The translations under genes and the position numbers were made by a program. From Nannobrachium achirus (Eukaryota; Chordata; Actinopteri; Myctophiformes; Myctophidae), in assembly GCA_963921795.1 (NCBI GenBank), contig OY997643.1, positions 9,083,033 to 9,147,032 on the forward strand: DNA of 64,000 nt, in the 5' to 3' direction. Positions within the stretch are counted from its first letter, which is position 1; each line of letters starts with the position of its first letter. Below the pieces are notes generated by a model. It saw nothing but the letters and a program-made list of their open reading frames with translations, ran no database searches and had not been told where the DNA came from. Shown in pieces: positions 44,427 to 58,063 of this stretch.

Positions 44427-44479
44427 CTTGCCTTAGTCTATCGTGACCGAGGATGACCCCTGCTTTTATGACTGTACAG

Positions 44480-45002
44480 CAGGGGTTCCCAAACTTTTTT
44501 GTCTCAGGGCACCCCATAAATATCTTTTTAATCCGAAGCACCCCTACATTATAATTTTCACTCCCAGCACCTTAGCATATCGTTGTTGTCGGGTGAAAAC
44601 CCTGTATGTCCAAAACCGTTCGTTTTATCATCTATAAAATGTACTGCGATGCGAGGCATTGTGTGCTTGTAGATCTACTGTTTTCACTCTAGTTTTGTGC
44701 AACAGTCTTGTGTGATGAAGCAGGGCTTTGCTTTACCAAAAGACGTAGACATTTGAAACGTGGAGATACAAGGTTTCTGCCCTACAGTGACGATATTTTA
44801 GTGATTATGTTGCGAGGAAAACATCGACATACTAGCCATTTTGGTTAGAACTGACTGAAAATAACTTTGTACTTCAAGTTTAAAATGATACTAAATCTTT
44901 AAATGTCCAAATAAATTCCAAATTATCAAATTATCTCACGGCACCCCTGGACTGCCGTCATGGCACCCCAGGGTGCCCCGTCACCCACTTTGAAAACACC
45001 TG
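44480..45002. mobile_element. hAT-type MITE with CAGGGGTTCCCAAAC end
   Basis: Left end CAGGGGTTCCCAAAC, right end TTTGAAAACACCTG. Perfect 8-bp duplication CTGTACAG at 44472-44479 and 45003-45010. Part of its interior (44690-44800) is the reverse complement of 45258-45350 in the next MITE, so the two are relatives in opposite orientation. It includes a half copy of palindrome P. Confidence 0.85.
44643..44682. repeat. Small palindrome P, copy 9 (right half only)
   Basis: gcgatgcgaggcattgtgtg followed by cttgtagatctactg. The left arm is missing. Confidence 0.6.
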
Positions 45003-45162
45003 CTGTACAGTACAGTGCAATGCAGGATAATAATAATAATAACCAGTAAGACTCCCTAATCGGGAGATAAGAGACCGTCAGAAACTTTAGAAGGCAATGG
45101 TAGCCAATCAGGAGGGAATATGGGATAAGGGACAGATCCATGTTGATGACATGACTTTAGAG

Positions 45163-45545
45163 CAGTGTTTCACAACCTTTTTTCTGCATGGGCACACTTT
45201 TCATGTCCCAAGAATCCATTGGCACACCAACATAATACAGGGGTGTAAATATCGTCACTGTCGGGAAGAAACCTTGTATCTCCAAGTTTCAAATTTGTAC
45301 GTTTCTTCACAAAGTAAAGCCCTGCTCCATCATACAAGGCTGTCGCACAACAGCAGTGAAAACAGCAGATCTACAAGCACACAACGCCTCGCAGTGTGTG
45401 CTTGTAGATCGGCTGTTTTCACTAGTTTTAAATAATTTCTATAATGACAAATACAATACTGGCTTCCAAGCAGTTTCAAGGGGCACACTTGACCCTTCTC
45501 AGGGGCCCACCAAAGGTCCCCAGGCACAGTGGTTGAGAAACACTG
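45163..45545. mobile_element. hAT-type MITE with CAGTGTTTCACAACC end
   Basis: Ends CAGTGTTTCACAACC and GGTTGAGAAACACTG. Perfect 8-bp duplication CTTTAGAG at 45155-45162 and 45546-45553. It is 383 bp and contains palindrome P copy 10. Confidence 0.88.
45365..45413. repeat. Small palindrome P, copy 10
   Basis: gcagatctacaagcacacaa and tgtgtgcttgtagatcggc around a short centre, cgcctcgcag. Confidence 0.8.
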
Positions 45546-45553
45546 CTTTAGAG

Positions 45554-45919
45554 ATACTGTTTACCGCTTTGGTGATGTTAGGCCAAAATCTGTAGGAGCG
45601 GTGTCCAAAAATGTGTCTTGCAAGAATCGGCCTCATGGTGGCGCTAAAAGAGGGCCATGTGAGAAATGAGGGGTGGGGGTTGTGTTTTGGCAGCCAAGGA
45701 GTGTGTATGCAAAGTTTGGCATGGATCAGGGCAACGGTGGCGGAGATACTCTATGAGTAGGGGAAAAGTGTGACGTGACGGACAGACTGACAGACTGACA
45801 ATAAATGTAGTGGAGTAAAAGTACAATATTTGGATCCGAGATGTAGTGGGGTAGAAGTGAAAGTATTGGAAATTGGAAATACTCAAGTAATACCTCCAAA
45901 TTGTACTTAAGTACAGCAC
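45554..45919. other. Spacer with a fragment of the gcgccacc repeat
   Basis: At 45615-45790, gcctcatggtggcgctaaaa, ggcatggatcagggcaacgg and a gacagactgacag run resemble the microsatellite-linked end of fish Helitron-like repeats. Incomplete. Confidence 0.35.
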
Positions 45920-45923
45920 TTAA

Positions 45924-46317
45924 AGGAGGACTGCACCACTTTTCAACCTATCTTCATATAATGGGTCCTCTAATGTTCATGATAAAATAGCAACATTTTG
46001 TTTCTACTCAGTCTGGGTCTCATAGGAGAGCTGTGGGTGGGTCAAATCCTTCCACCGGTGACATAATCAATGGGAAATGCAAGCTAATATAAACTGCAGG
46101 CTTTCTATTCCTGAAAAGTTGCAATGTTAAAGTGGAAGCCATTTTTTTTTTTTTATGTTTAAAAAAAATCTGTCAAACGATGATGTCACCGGTGGAAGGG
46201 TTTGACCGCTCTCCTATGAGACCCAGACTTAGTAGAAAAAAAATGGTGCTATTTTATTATGAACATTAATGAGGACCTTTTATATGAAGACAGGTTGAAA
46301 AGTGGTGAAGTCCTCCT
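45924..46317. mobile_element. TTAA-target MITE (394 bp)
   Basis: Ends AGGAGGACTGCACCACTTTT and AAAAGTGGTGAAGTCCTCCT, flanked by TTAA (45920-45923, 46318-46321). The inverted similarity continues well inside, including ctcataggagag / ctctcctatgag. Non-coding. Confidence 0.85.
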
Positions 46318-46321
46318 TTAA

Positions 46322-46610
46322 GTATATGTACTTAACACCACTGTTGATTGATTGGTGGATTGATTGAATACTTTATTAAAAGTTCGCATTAGAAAAGCCC
46401 AGCACAGGACAGTACAGTTCAGATATAATAAGGTCTATAATAGGATTTAAACCCAAGAAAGCACAATGGCTTATTTACATTGGGGTCCTTTGTACTGAAT
46501 TCACAGAGACATTGAATGACAGAAAAATATACTATACACAGAACCAGGCAGAAAAATAAGAAAACTAAAAGCTCACTGTCTGTCTGCCACAGACAGGGCA
46601 AGAAACAAAT
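46322..46610. other. Spacer
   Basis: No recognised repeat. The 111-codon minus-strand frame overlaps the neighbouring MITE and has no motif. Confidence 0.35.
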
Positions 46611-46618
46611 CCTTAGCA

Positions 46619-47063
46619 CAAGGGTCTTCAACAGGGGGTCCGGGACCCCTAGGGGGTCCTCAGAGTTACTACAGGGGGTCCTCCAAATCTTTGTGTGATT
46701 TGTGACTTTTTTTGTCTCCTTTTTTATATTAACCACTTGAACCCTAACGTCCATATTCTGAGAACTTTAGCCAAATATAGCAGATCTACAAGCTCAATCG
46801 GCTATTTTTGGCAAAGAGCTTTGGTGTAGAGGGGAAAAAGAGAAGACTAAGTACAGAGTGAAAGGTCAAGTATTAAGTATTGACGGTTCAAGTGGTTAAA
46901 TATCTAAAAACATTATTTGACATGAATCCAAAATACACTGATGATTGTGCTGTCAAAAGATGAAACTATATGGAATCTATGAACAGGTTGTGGGGGTCCC
47001 TGCTTCAACTCTCTCTCTCAGCTAAGGGGTCCTTGGCCTGAAAACGTTGAAGAGCCCTAGCTG
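46619..47063. mobile_element. hAT-type MITE, CAGGGGTCTTCAAC family, copy 2
   Basis: Sister of the 41164 element through its full length. The flanks ccttagca (46611-46618) and tcttagca (47064-47071) are a near-perfect 8-bp duplication. The palindrome P inside is reduced to its outer arms (46780-46802). Confidence 0.75.
46780..46802. repeat. Small palindrome P, copy 11 (centre deleted)
   Basis: Only gcagatctacaagctc and atcggc remain. The sister MITE at 41164 has the complete palindrome at the same place, so the centre was lost by deletion. Confidence 0.7.
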
Positions 47064-47162
47064 TCTTAGCAGGTGGGACAGGTGCAGACTTGGCCAACGT
47101 GCTTCCTCTCTGACCTCACCCGACTCCTTGTTGGAGGGAGGCCAAGCCAGGAGGAGCCATCT

Positions 47163-47351
47163 ACAGTGTCACCCTACATCTATATCTACAGTGTCACCCT
47201 ACATCTATATCTACAGTGTCACCCTACATCTATATCTACAGTGTCACCCTACATCTATATCTACAGTGTCACCCTACATCTATATCTACAGTGTCACCCT
47301 ACATCTATATCTACAGTGTCACCCTACATCTATATCTACAGTGTCACCCTC
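47163..47351. repeat. 25-bp minisatellite
   Basis: Seven identical copies of acagtgtcaccctacatcta plus tatct, and a partial eighth, at an exact 25-bp period. Since 25 is not a multiple of three and the unit lacks stops in any phase, open frames arise in all three phases. These are not genes. Confidence 0.95.
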
Positions 47352-47391
47352 CAGAATGCATAAGGCTTGCATTCCACACTTCTGTAGAACA

Positions 47392-48090
<699 letters not shown>

Positions 48091-48532
48091 GATAAGATTT
48101 TCCTGTAGTGTGTGAGGTAACCAGATTTCCAAATGTATTAAGAATTTAAAACTCCTTGTGTAGCCGTCTGGGCACTTCGGCTGGTGTTGCGGGTTCGAGT
48201 CCCAGAGGCTGCGTGTCAGAGGCTGCGTGTCAGAGGCTGCGTGTATTCCAAAATGTATAATTATTTCAAATAAATAAGCAATACTATATTTAAAATAGTG
48301 AATACATATTGGAAAGGTAAATGCAAATAGCCCTATAGGCCTTGACACTAAGGCTTGCCCCAGGTAAATAAAACCTTTGGGCAGGTGGAGCTTGCTTTCA
48401 GGTTCACGGGATATGTGTCTAAACACCTGAACGTGGCCAGTGGGCTGTCTTCTGGTCTGTGGAATGTAAAATAAGAGCACTGTTTACCTATAATGTGCCG
48501 TTTTTAATGTTGCTACACTTCCAAATTTAAAA
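48091..48532. other. Spacer with a B-box-like site
   Basis: At about 48188-48225 gcgggttcgagtcccag matches a tRNA B box and is followed by a tandem tcagaggctgcgtg. It could be a relic SINE head. No gene. Confidence 0.35.
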
Positions 48533-49941
48533 CTAGAAAAATATTGTTCCTTCGAAACAATTGTGGGCTCGCTTCAAACCAGAAAACAATGGCTATAAAA
48601 GTACAAAATGTCAAGATCGCAGGCAGTGCTCTCTTTGACGTTACTGACGTCAAAGATTGGTCCATTTTGTTCCAAAAATGTGTTGTGCAAAAGTTGACCC
48701 GCTGGTGGCGCTATAACAGGCCAATGTAAGAAGGGTGGTATCTGTTCCTTGACCTATTGGGAATGTGCTTGCAAGATTTCACGCACATTGCAGGCTGTGT
48801 TCATGATTTGAGGTGTTTTTGGCTTTGGCCACTTTATCGCTGCTTGCAGCTATATTCATTATTATTATTTTTTTTGTGTGTGTGCACTTCATAGGCATAT
48901 TAGATAAAGGTCCTTAGATTGTGTGTAGAATGTTTCATGCAAATTGCAAAAAAAAATCCTAACGGGTTTAAGTGTTTCACAAACTGCTCAAAATGATATA
49001 GCGCCCCCCTTTGGCCAATTGGGGTAAGATTGGTTTTAGTGATATTTGGACTAACACTCTACATCTTTGCCAAATGCCATGAACATGTTACTTTGCATGT
49101 ATGATTTAGAGGCAGAAGAATAATTTGCATAAAACTGCAATATTCATTGAATTTATTTAAAAAAGCATGTTTCAATTTTAAAGAAATCCGATCTGACAGA
49201 TCTTTAGATATCGGTCCAAAGTTCACGTAAAAAAAGTTTTGTGCACGTGGAGCGAAAATTCCAGAATAAAAGCGGGTTTACGCGTTTTACAAACTGCTCA
49301 AAATGGAAGAAAATCAAAGGGCGGTGCTTACTTAACAACGACACAGATGTCTTCCGCTTGAGTCAAAGCACGCGTGTAACAAGTTGCATGTCTTCAAACG
49401 AAACGAGTCATGACTTATGCCCGTTTGAAGTTTGAATTTTCAAACGCTTCGTATAGCGCCCCCCTTTGGCCGATTGGAATAAAATTGGTTTCAGTGATAC
49501 TTTGACTAACCCTCCACATCTTTGCCAAATGCCATGAACGTGTAACTTTGCATGTATGATTTAGAGGCAGAAGAATAATTTGCATAAAACCGCAATATTG
49601 ATAGAATTATTAAAAAATTATATTTCACTTTAAAAGAAATCCGCCGAGATTAGTTTGACCGTATTGGTCCAAAGTTCATGTGAAAAAAGTTTTGTGCGCG
49701 TATCGAAAAAAACCCAGGAGGAGATAGATTTTTACTGTTTTTCATATAATTCCGAATTGTGGGAGACCTAAAGGTCAGAGGTCAAAAGTTAGAGGGTAAA
49801 AGTTGTTCGGCATGAGGAGACGCATAAGTGTATACAGGTTTCATGGCTGTATGTATAACACAGCATGAGCTATACCTGTTCAAAGATCGCACTTTCGAAG
49901 GCTTCCTACAGCGCCACCATTTGGCCGATTGCTATAAAAAA
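48533..49941 (+). mobile_element. Right array unit 1
   Basis: Starts CTAG plus the ATTGTT/AACAAT hairpin. It continues with ttgacccgctggtggcgcta, the ctgcttgcagctatattca joint and the reverse complement of M2, and ends at gccgattgctataaaa. It lacks the 3' tail (tagcacacttcgccactgta) found in later units and joins unit 2 directly. On the minus strand the unit ends hairpin-CTAG, as Helitrons do. Confidence 0.65.
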
Positions 49942-51485
49942 CTAGAAAAATATTGTTCCTTCGAAACAATTGTGGGCTCGCTTCAAGCCAGAAAACAATG
50001 GCTATAAAAGCACAAAACGTCAAGATCGCAGGCAGTGCTCTCTTTGACGTTACTGACGTCAAAGATTGGTCCATTTTGTTCCAAAAATGTGTTGTGCAAA
50101 AGTTGACCCGCTGGTGGCGCTATAACAGGCCAATGTGAGAAGGTTGGTATCTGTTCCTTGACCTATTGGGAATGTGCTTGCAAGATTTCACGCACATCCC
50201 AGGCTGTGTTCATGATTTGAGGTGTTTTTGGCTTTGGACACTTTATCGCTGCTTGCAGCTATATTTATTATTATTATTTTATAATTTTTTTGTGTGCACT
50301 TCATAGGCATGTTAGATAAAGGTCCTTAGATTGCGTGTAGAATGTTTCATGCAAATTGCAAAAAAAATCCTAGAATAAAAACGGGTTTAAGCGTTTTACA
50401 AACTGCTCAAAATTATATAGCACCCCCCTTTGGCCATTTGGGGTAAGATTGGTTTCAGTGATATTTGAACTAACCCTCTACACTATTTTGTCATGAAAAT
50501 GTGACTTTGCTTGTATGTTTTAGAGGCAGAAGAATAATTTGCATAAAAATGCAATATTGTTTGAATTATTTAAAAAAGCATGTTTCAATGTTAAAGAAAT
50601 CCGATCTGACAGATCTTTAGATATCGGTCCAAAGTTCACGTAAAAAAAGTTTTGTGCACGTGACGCGAAAATTCCAGAATAAAAGCGGGTTTACGCGTTT
50701 TACAAACTGCTCAAAGTGGCGGAAAATCGAAGGGCGGAGCTTACTTAACAACGACACAGATGTCTTCCGCTTGAGTCAAAGCACGCGTGTAACAAGTTGC
50801 ATGTCTTCAAACGAAACGAGTCATGACTTATGCCCGTTTGAAGTTTGAATTTTCAAACGCTTCGTATAGCGCCCCCCTTTGGCCGATTGGAATAAAATTG
50901 GTTTCAGTGATACTTTGACTAACCCTCCACATCTTTGCCAAATGCCATGAACGTGTAACTTTGCATGTATGATTTAGAGGCAGAAGAATAATTTGCATAA
51001 AACCGCAATATTGATAGAATTATTAAAAAATTATATTTCACTTTAAAAGAAATCCGCCGAGATTAGTTTGACCGTATTGGTCCAAAGTTCATGTGAAAAA
51101 AGTTTTGTGCGCGTATCGAAAAAAACCCAGGAGGAGATAGATTTTTACTGTTTTTCATATAATTCCGAATTGTGGGAGACCTAAAGGTCAGAGGTCAAAA
51201 GTTAGAGGGTAAAAGTTGTTCGGCATGAGGAGACGCATAAGTGTATACAGGTTTCATGGCTGTAACTCAAACACAGCATGAGCTATACCTGTTCAAAGTT
51301 CGCACTTTCGAAGGCTTCCTACAGCGCCACCATTTGGCCGATTGCTATAGAAAATAATAGCACACTTCGCCACTGTAAACTGAACACATTGATGTTTTTA
51401 TTTTCATTTTCTCACTAAGTATGTAGGAGTAGAAAGGAACCGAAGTTTTGAGGAGAACTTGATATAGTATAGCATAGTATAGAAA
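49942..51485 (+). mobile_element. Right array unit 2
   Basis: Full unit of 1,544 bp with tail ending gaggagaacttgatat. Diagnostic variants (gctttggac, tatagcacccccc) are shared with unit 5. It is the first member of the 4,831-bp duplicated block. Confidence 0.65.
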
Positions 51486-53232
51486 CTAGAAAAATATTGT
51501 TCCTTCGAAACAATTGTGGGCTCGCTTCAAGCCAGAAAACAATGGCTATAAAAGCACAAAATGTCAAGATCGCAGGCAGTGCTCTCTTTGACGTTACTGA
51601 CGTCAAAGATTGGTCCATTTTGTTCCAAATATGTGTTATGCAAAAGTTGACCCGCTGGTGGCGCTATAACAGGCCAATGTGAGAAGGTTGGTATCTGTTC
51701 TTTGACCTATTGGGAATGTGCTTGCAAGATTTCACGCACATCCCAGGCTGTGTTCATGATTTGAGGTGTTTTTGGCTTTGGACACTTTATCGCTGCTTGC
51801 AGCTATATTTATTATTATTATTTTATAATTTTTTTGTGTGCACTTCATAGGCATGTTAGATAAAGGTCCTTAGATTGCGTGTAGAATGTTTCATGCAAAT
51901 TGCAAAAAAAAATCCTAGAATAAAAACGGGTTTAAGCGTTTTACAAACTGCTCAAAATTATATAGCGCCCCCCTTTGGCCATTTGGGGTAAGATTGGTTT
52001 CAGCGATATTTGAACTAACCCTCTACACTATTTTGTCATGAAAATGTGACTTTGCTTGTATGTTTTAGAGGCAGAAGAATAATTTGCATAAAAATGCAAT
52101 ATTGTTTGAATTATTTAAAAAAGCATGTTTCAATGTTAAAGAAATCCGATCTGACAGATCTTTAGATATCGGTCCAAAGTTCACGTAAAAAAAGTTTTGT
52201 GCACGTGACGCGAAAATTCCAGAATAAAAGCGGGTTTACGCGTTTTACAAACTGCTCAAAGTGGCGGAAAATCGAAGGGCGGAGCTTACTTAACAACGAC
52301 ACAGATGTCTTCCGCTTGAGTCAAAGCACGCGTGTAACAAGTTGCATGTCTTCAAACGAAACGAGTCATGACTTATGCCCGTTTGAAGTTTGAATTTTCA
52401 GACGCTTCGTATAGCGCCCCCCTTTGGCCGATTGGAATAAAATTGGTTTCAGTGATACTTTGACTAACCCTCCACATCTTTGCCAAATGCCATGAACGTG
52501 TAACTTTGCATGTATGATTTAGAGGCCGAAGAATAATTTGCATAAAACCGCAATATATATTAAATTATTAAAAAATTATATTTCACTTTAAAAGAAATCC
52601 GCCGAGATTAGTTTGACCGTATTGGTCCAAAGTTCATGTGAAAAACGTTTTGTGCACTTGACGCGAAAATCCCAGGAGGAGATAGATTTTTACTGTTTTT
52701 CAAATAATTCCGAATTGTGGGAGACCTAAAGGTCAGAGGTCAAAAGTTAGAGGGTAAAAGTTGTTCGGCATGAGGAGACGCATACGTGTATACAGGTTTC
52801 ATGGCTGTACCTAAAACACAGCATGAGCTATACCTGTTCAAAGTTCGCACTTTCGAAGGCTTCCTACAGCGCCACCATTTGGCCGATTGCTATAAAAAAT
52901 AATAGCACACTTCGCCACTGTAAACTGAACACATTGATGTTTTTATTTTCATTTTCTCACTAAGTATGTAGGAGTAGAAAGGAACCGAAGTTTTTGATAC
53001 TTGCACTGACTAGTATGACTAGTATAGAAATAATGACAATATCTAAAGTGTGCTCGCCTGTTTACAGGCGAGCCCACAATAATGACAACATCTAAAGTGG
53101 GCTCGCACACTTCGCCACTGTAAACTGAACACATTGATGTTTTTATTTTCATTTTCTCACTAAGTATGTAGGAGTAGAAAGGAACCGAAGTTTTGAGGAG
53201 AACTTGATATGACTGCCTGCCTGATAGATAAA
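51486..53232 (+). mobile_element. Right array unit 3
   Basis: 1,747 bp. The tail is doubled and contains a 9-bp-stem hairpin (gctcgcctg-ttta-caggcgagc, 53052-53073). Near-identical to unit 6. Confidence 0.65.
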
Positions 53233-54772
53233 CTAGAAAAATATTGTTCCTTCGAAACAATTGTGGGCTCGCTTCAAGCCAGAAAACAATGGCTATAAAA
53301 GTACAAAATGTCAAGATCGCAGGCAGTGCTCTCTTTGACGTTACTGACGTCAAAGATTGGTCCATTTTGTTCCAAAAATGTGTTGTGCAAAAGTTGACCC
53401 GCTGGTGGCGCTATAACAGGCCAATGTAAGAAGGGTGGTATCTGTTCCTTGACCTATTGGGAATGTGCTTGTAAGATTTCACGCACATTGCAGGCTGTGT
53501 TCATGATTTGAGGTGTTTTTGGCTTTGGCCACTTTATCGCTGCTTGCAGCTATATTCATTATTATTATTTTTTTTGTGTGTGTGCACTTCATAGGCATAT
53601 TAGATAAAGGTCCTTAGATTGTGTGTAGAATGTTTCATGCAAATTGCAAAAAAAAATCCTAGCGGGTTTAAGCGTTTCACAAACTGCTCAAAATGATATA
53701 GCGCCCCCCTTTGGCCAATTGGGGTAAGATTGGTTTTAGTGATATTTGGACTAACACTCTACATCTTTGCCAAATGCCATGAACATGTTACTTTGCATGT
53801 ATGATTTAGAGGCAGAAGAATAATTTGCATAAAAATGCAATATTCATTGAATTTATTTTAAAAAGCATGTTTCAATTTTAAAGAAATCCGATCTGACAGA
53901 TCTTTAGATATCGGTCCAAAGTTCACGTAAAAAAAGGTTTGTGCACGTGGAGCGAAAATTCCAGAATAAAAGCGGGTTTACGCGTTTTACAAACTGCTCA
54001 AAATGGCGGAAAATCAAAGGGCGGAGCTTACTTAACAACGACACAGATGTCTTCCGCTTGAGTCAAAGCACGCGTGTAACAAGTTGCATGTCTTCAAATG
54101 AAACGAGTCATGACTTATGCCCGTTTGAAGTTTGAATTTTCAAACGCTTCGTATAGCGCCCCCCTTTGGCCGATTGGAATAAAATTGGTTTCAGTGATAC
54201 TTTGACTAACCCTCCACATCTTTGCCAAATGCCATGAATGTGTAACTTTGCATATATGATTTAGAGGCCGAAGAATAATTTGCATAAAACCGCAATATTG
54301 ATTGAATTATTAAAAAATGATATTTCACTTTAAAAGAAATCCACCGAGAAAAATCTGACCGTATTGGTCCAAAGTTCATGTGAAAAAAGTTTTGTGCGCG
54401 TAACAAAAAAAACCCAGGAGGAGATAGATTTTTACTGTTTTTCATATAATTCCGAATTGTGGGAGACCTAAAGGTCAGAGGTCAAAAGTTAGAGGGTAAA
54501 AGTTGTTCGGCATGAGGAGACGCATAAGTGTATACAGGTTTCATGGCTGTATGTATAACACAGCATGAGCTATACCTGTTCAAAGTTCGCACTTTCGAAG
54601 GCTTCCTACAGCGCCACCATTTGGCCGATTGCTGTAAAAAGTAATAGCACACTTCGCCACTGTAAACTGAACACATTGATGTTTTTATTTTCATTTTCTC
54701 ACTAAGTATGTAGGAGTAGAAAGGAACCGAAGTTTTTTGATACTTGATATGACTGCCTGCCTGATAGATAAA
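53233..54772 (+). mobile_element. Right array unit 4
   Basis: 1,540 bp. The joint is of the ggccacttta type and the tail ends in gactgcctgcctgatagata. Near-identical to unit 7. Confidence 0.65.
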
Positions 54773-56316
54773 CTAGAAAAATATTGTTCCTTCGAAACAA
54801 TTGTGGGCTCGCTTCAAGCCAGAAAACAATGGCTATAAAAGTACAAAATGTCAAGATCGCAGGCAGTGCTCTCTTTGACGTTACTGACGTCAAAGATTGG
54901 TCCATTTTGTTCCAAAAATGTGTTGTGCAAAAGTTGACCCGCTGGTGGCGCTATAACAGGCCAATGTAAGAAGGGTGGTATCTGCTCCTTGACCTATTGG
55001 GAATGTGCTTGCAATATTTCACGCACATTGCAGGCTGTGTTCATGATTTGAGGTGTTTTTGGCTTTGGACACTTTATCGCTGCTTGCAGCTATATTTATT
55101 ATTATTATTTTATAATTTTTTTGTGTGCACTTCATAGGCATGTTAGATAAAGGTCCTTAGATTGCGTGTAGAATGTTTCATGCAAATTGCAAAAAAAATC
55201 CTAGAATAAAAACGGGTTTAAGCGTTTTACAAACTGCTCAAAATTATATAGCACCCCCCTTTGGCCATTTGGGGTAAGATTGGTTTCAGTGATATTTGAA
55301 CTAACCCTCTACACTATTTTGTCATGAAAATGTGACTTTGCTTGTATGTTTTAGAGGCAGAAGAATAATTTGCATAAAAATGCAATATTGTTTGAATTAT
55401 TTAAAAAAGCATGTTTCAATGTTAAAGAAATCCGATCTGACAGATCTTTAGATATCGGTCCAAAGTTCACGTAAAAAAAGTTTTGTGCACGTGACGCGAA
55501 AATTCCAGAATAAAAGCGGGTTTACGCGTTTTACAAACTGCTCAAAGTGGCGGAAAATCGAAGGGCGGAGCTTACTTAACAACGACACAGATGTCTTCCG
55601 CTTGAGTCAAAGCACGCGTGTAACAAGTTGCATGTCTTCAAACGAAACGAGTCATGACTTATGCCCGTTTGAAGTTTGAATTTTCAAACGCTTCGTATAG
55701 CGCCCCCCTTTGGCCGATTGGAATAAAATTGGTTTCAGTGATACTTTGACTAACCCTCCACATCTTTGCCAAATGCCATGAACGTGTAACTTTGCATGTA
55801 TGATTTAGAGGCAGAAGAATAATTTGCATAAAACCGCAATATTGATAGAATTATTAAAAAATTATATTTCACTTTAAAAGAAATCCGCCGAGATTAGTTT
55901 GACCGTATTGGTCCAAAGTTCATGTGAAAAAAGTTTTGTGCGCGTATCGAAAAAAACCCAGGAGGAGATAGATTTTTACTGTTTTTCATATAATTCCGAA
56001 TTGTGGGAGACCTAAAGGTCAGAGGTCAAAAGTTAGAGGGTAAAAGTTGTTCGGCATGAGGAGACGCATAAGTGTATACAGGTTTCATGGCTGTAACTCA
56101 AACACAGCATGAGCTATACCTGTTCAAAGTTCGCACTTTCGAAGGCTTCCTACAGCGCCACCATTTGGCCGATTGCTATAGAAAATAATAGCACACTTCG
56201 CCACTGTAAACTGAACACATTGATGTTTTTATTTTCATTTTCTCACTAAGTATGTAGGAGTAGAAAGGAACCGAAGTTTTGAGGAGAACTTGATATAGTA
56301 TAGCATAGTATAGAAA
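54773..56316 (+). mobile_element. Right array unit 5 (hybrid)
   Basis: 1,544 bp. The first ~260 bp match unit 8 (tctgctccttgac, cacattgcagg) and the rest match unit 2 (gctttggac, tatagcacccccc). It is a hybrid at the junction of the tandem duplication. Confidence 0.7.
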
Positions 56317-58063
56317 CTAGAAAAATATTGTTCCTTCGAAACAATTGTGGGCTCGCTTCAAGCCAGAAAACAATGGCTATAAAAGCACAAAATGTCAAGA
56401 TCGCAGGCAGTGCTCTCTTTGACGTTACTGACGTCAAAGATTGGTCCATTTTGTTCCAAATATGTGTTATGCAAAAGTTGACCCGCTGGTGGCGCTATAA
56501 CAGGCCAATGTGAGAAGGTTGGTATCTGTTCTTTGACCTATTGGGAATGTGCTTGCAAGATTTCACGCACATCCCAGGCTGTGTTCATGATTTGAGGTGT
56601 TTTTGGCTTTGGACACTTTATCGCTGCTTGCAGCTATATTTATTATTATTATTTTATAATTTTTTTGTGTGCACTTCATAGGCATGTTAGATAAAGGTCC
56701 TTAGATTGCGTGTAGAATGTTTCATGCAAATTGCAAAAAAAAATCCTAGAATAAAAACGGGTTTAAGCGTTTTACAAACTGCTCAAAATTATATAGCGCC
56801 CCCCTTTGGCCATTTGGGGTAAGATTGGTTTCAGCGATATTTGAACTAACCCTCTACACTATTTTGTCATGAAAATGTGACTTTGCTTGTATGTTTTAGA
56901 GGCAGAAGAATAATTTGCATAAAAATGCAATATTGTTTGAATTATTTAAAAAAGCATGTTTCAATGTTAAAGAAATCCGATCTGACAGATCTTTAGATAT
57001 CGGTCCAAAGTTCACGTAAAAAAAGTTTTGTGCACGTGACGCGAAAATTCCAGAATAAAAGCGGGTTTACGCGTTTTACAAACTGCTCAAAGTGGCGGAA
57101 AATCGAAGGGCGGAGCTTACTTAACAACGACACAGATGTCTTCCGCTTGAGTCAAAGCACGCGTGTAACAAGTTGCATGTCTTCAAACGAAACGAGTCAT
57201 GACTTATGCCCGTTTGAAGTTTGAATTTTCAGACGCTTCGTATAGCGCCCCCCTTTGGCCGATTGGAATAAAATTGGTTTCAGTGATACTTTGACTAACC
57301 CTCCACATCTTTGCCAAATGCCATGAACGTGTAACTTTGCATGTATGATTTAGAGGCCGAAGAATAATTTGCATAAAACCGCAATATATATTAAATTATT
57401 AAAAAATTATATTTCACTTTAAAAGAAATCCGCCGAGATTAGTTTGACCGTATTGGTCCAAAGTTCATGTGAAAAACGTTTTGTGCACTTGACGCGAAAA
57501 TCCCAGGAGGAGATAGATTTTTACTGTTTTTCAAATAATTCCGAATTGTGGGAGACCTAAAGGTCAGAGGTCAAAAGTTAGAGGGTAAAAGTTGTTCGGC
57601 ATGAGGAGACGCATACGTGTATACAGGTTTCATGGCTGTACCTAAAACACAGCATGAGCTATACCTGTTCAAAGTTCGCACTTTCGAAGGCTTCCTACAG
57701 CGCCACCATTTGGCCGATTGCTATAAAAAATAATAGCACACTTCGCCACTGTAAACTGAACACATTGATGTTTTTATTTTCATTTTCTCACTAAGTATGT
57801 AGGAGTAGAAAGGAACCGAAGTTTTTGATACTTGCACTGACTAGTATGACTAGTATAGAAATAATGACAATATCTAAAGTGTGCTCGCCTGTTTACAGGC
57901 GAGCCCACAATAATGACAACATCTAAAGTGGGCTCGCACACTTCGCCACTGTAAACTGAACACATTGATGTTTTTATTTTCATTTTCTCACTAAGTATGT
58001 AGGAGTAGAAAGGAACCGAAGTTTTGAGGAGAACTTGATATGACTGCCTGCCTGATAGATAAA
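56317..58063 (+). mobile_element. Right array unit 6
   Basis: 1,747 bp, near-identical to unit 3 at an offset of 4,831 bp, including the doubled tail and hairpin (57883-57904). Confidence 0.65.

Noticed and set aside
47073-47363. Frames with a SPYIYIYSVTLHLY repeat resembling a tandem-repeat protein
   Set aside because: The 25-bp minisatellite is open in every phase, so the peptide repeat carries no information.
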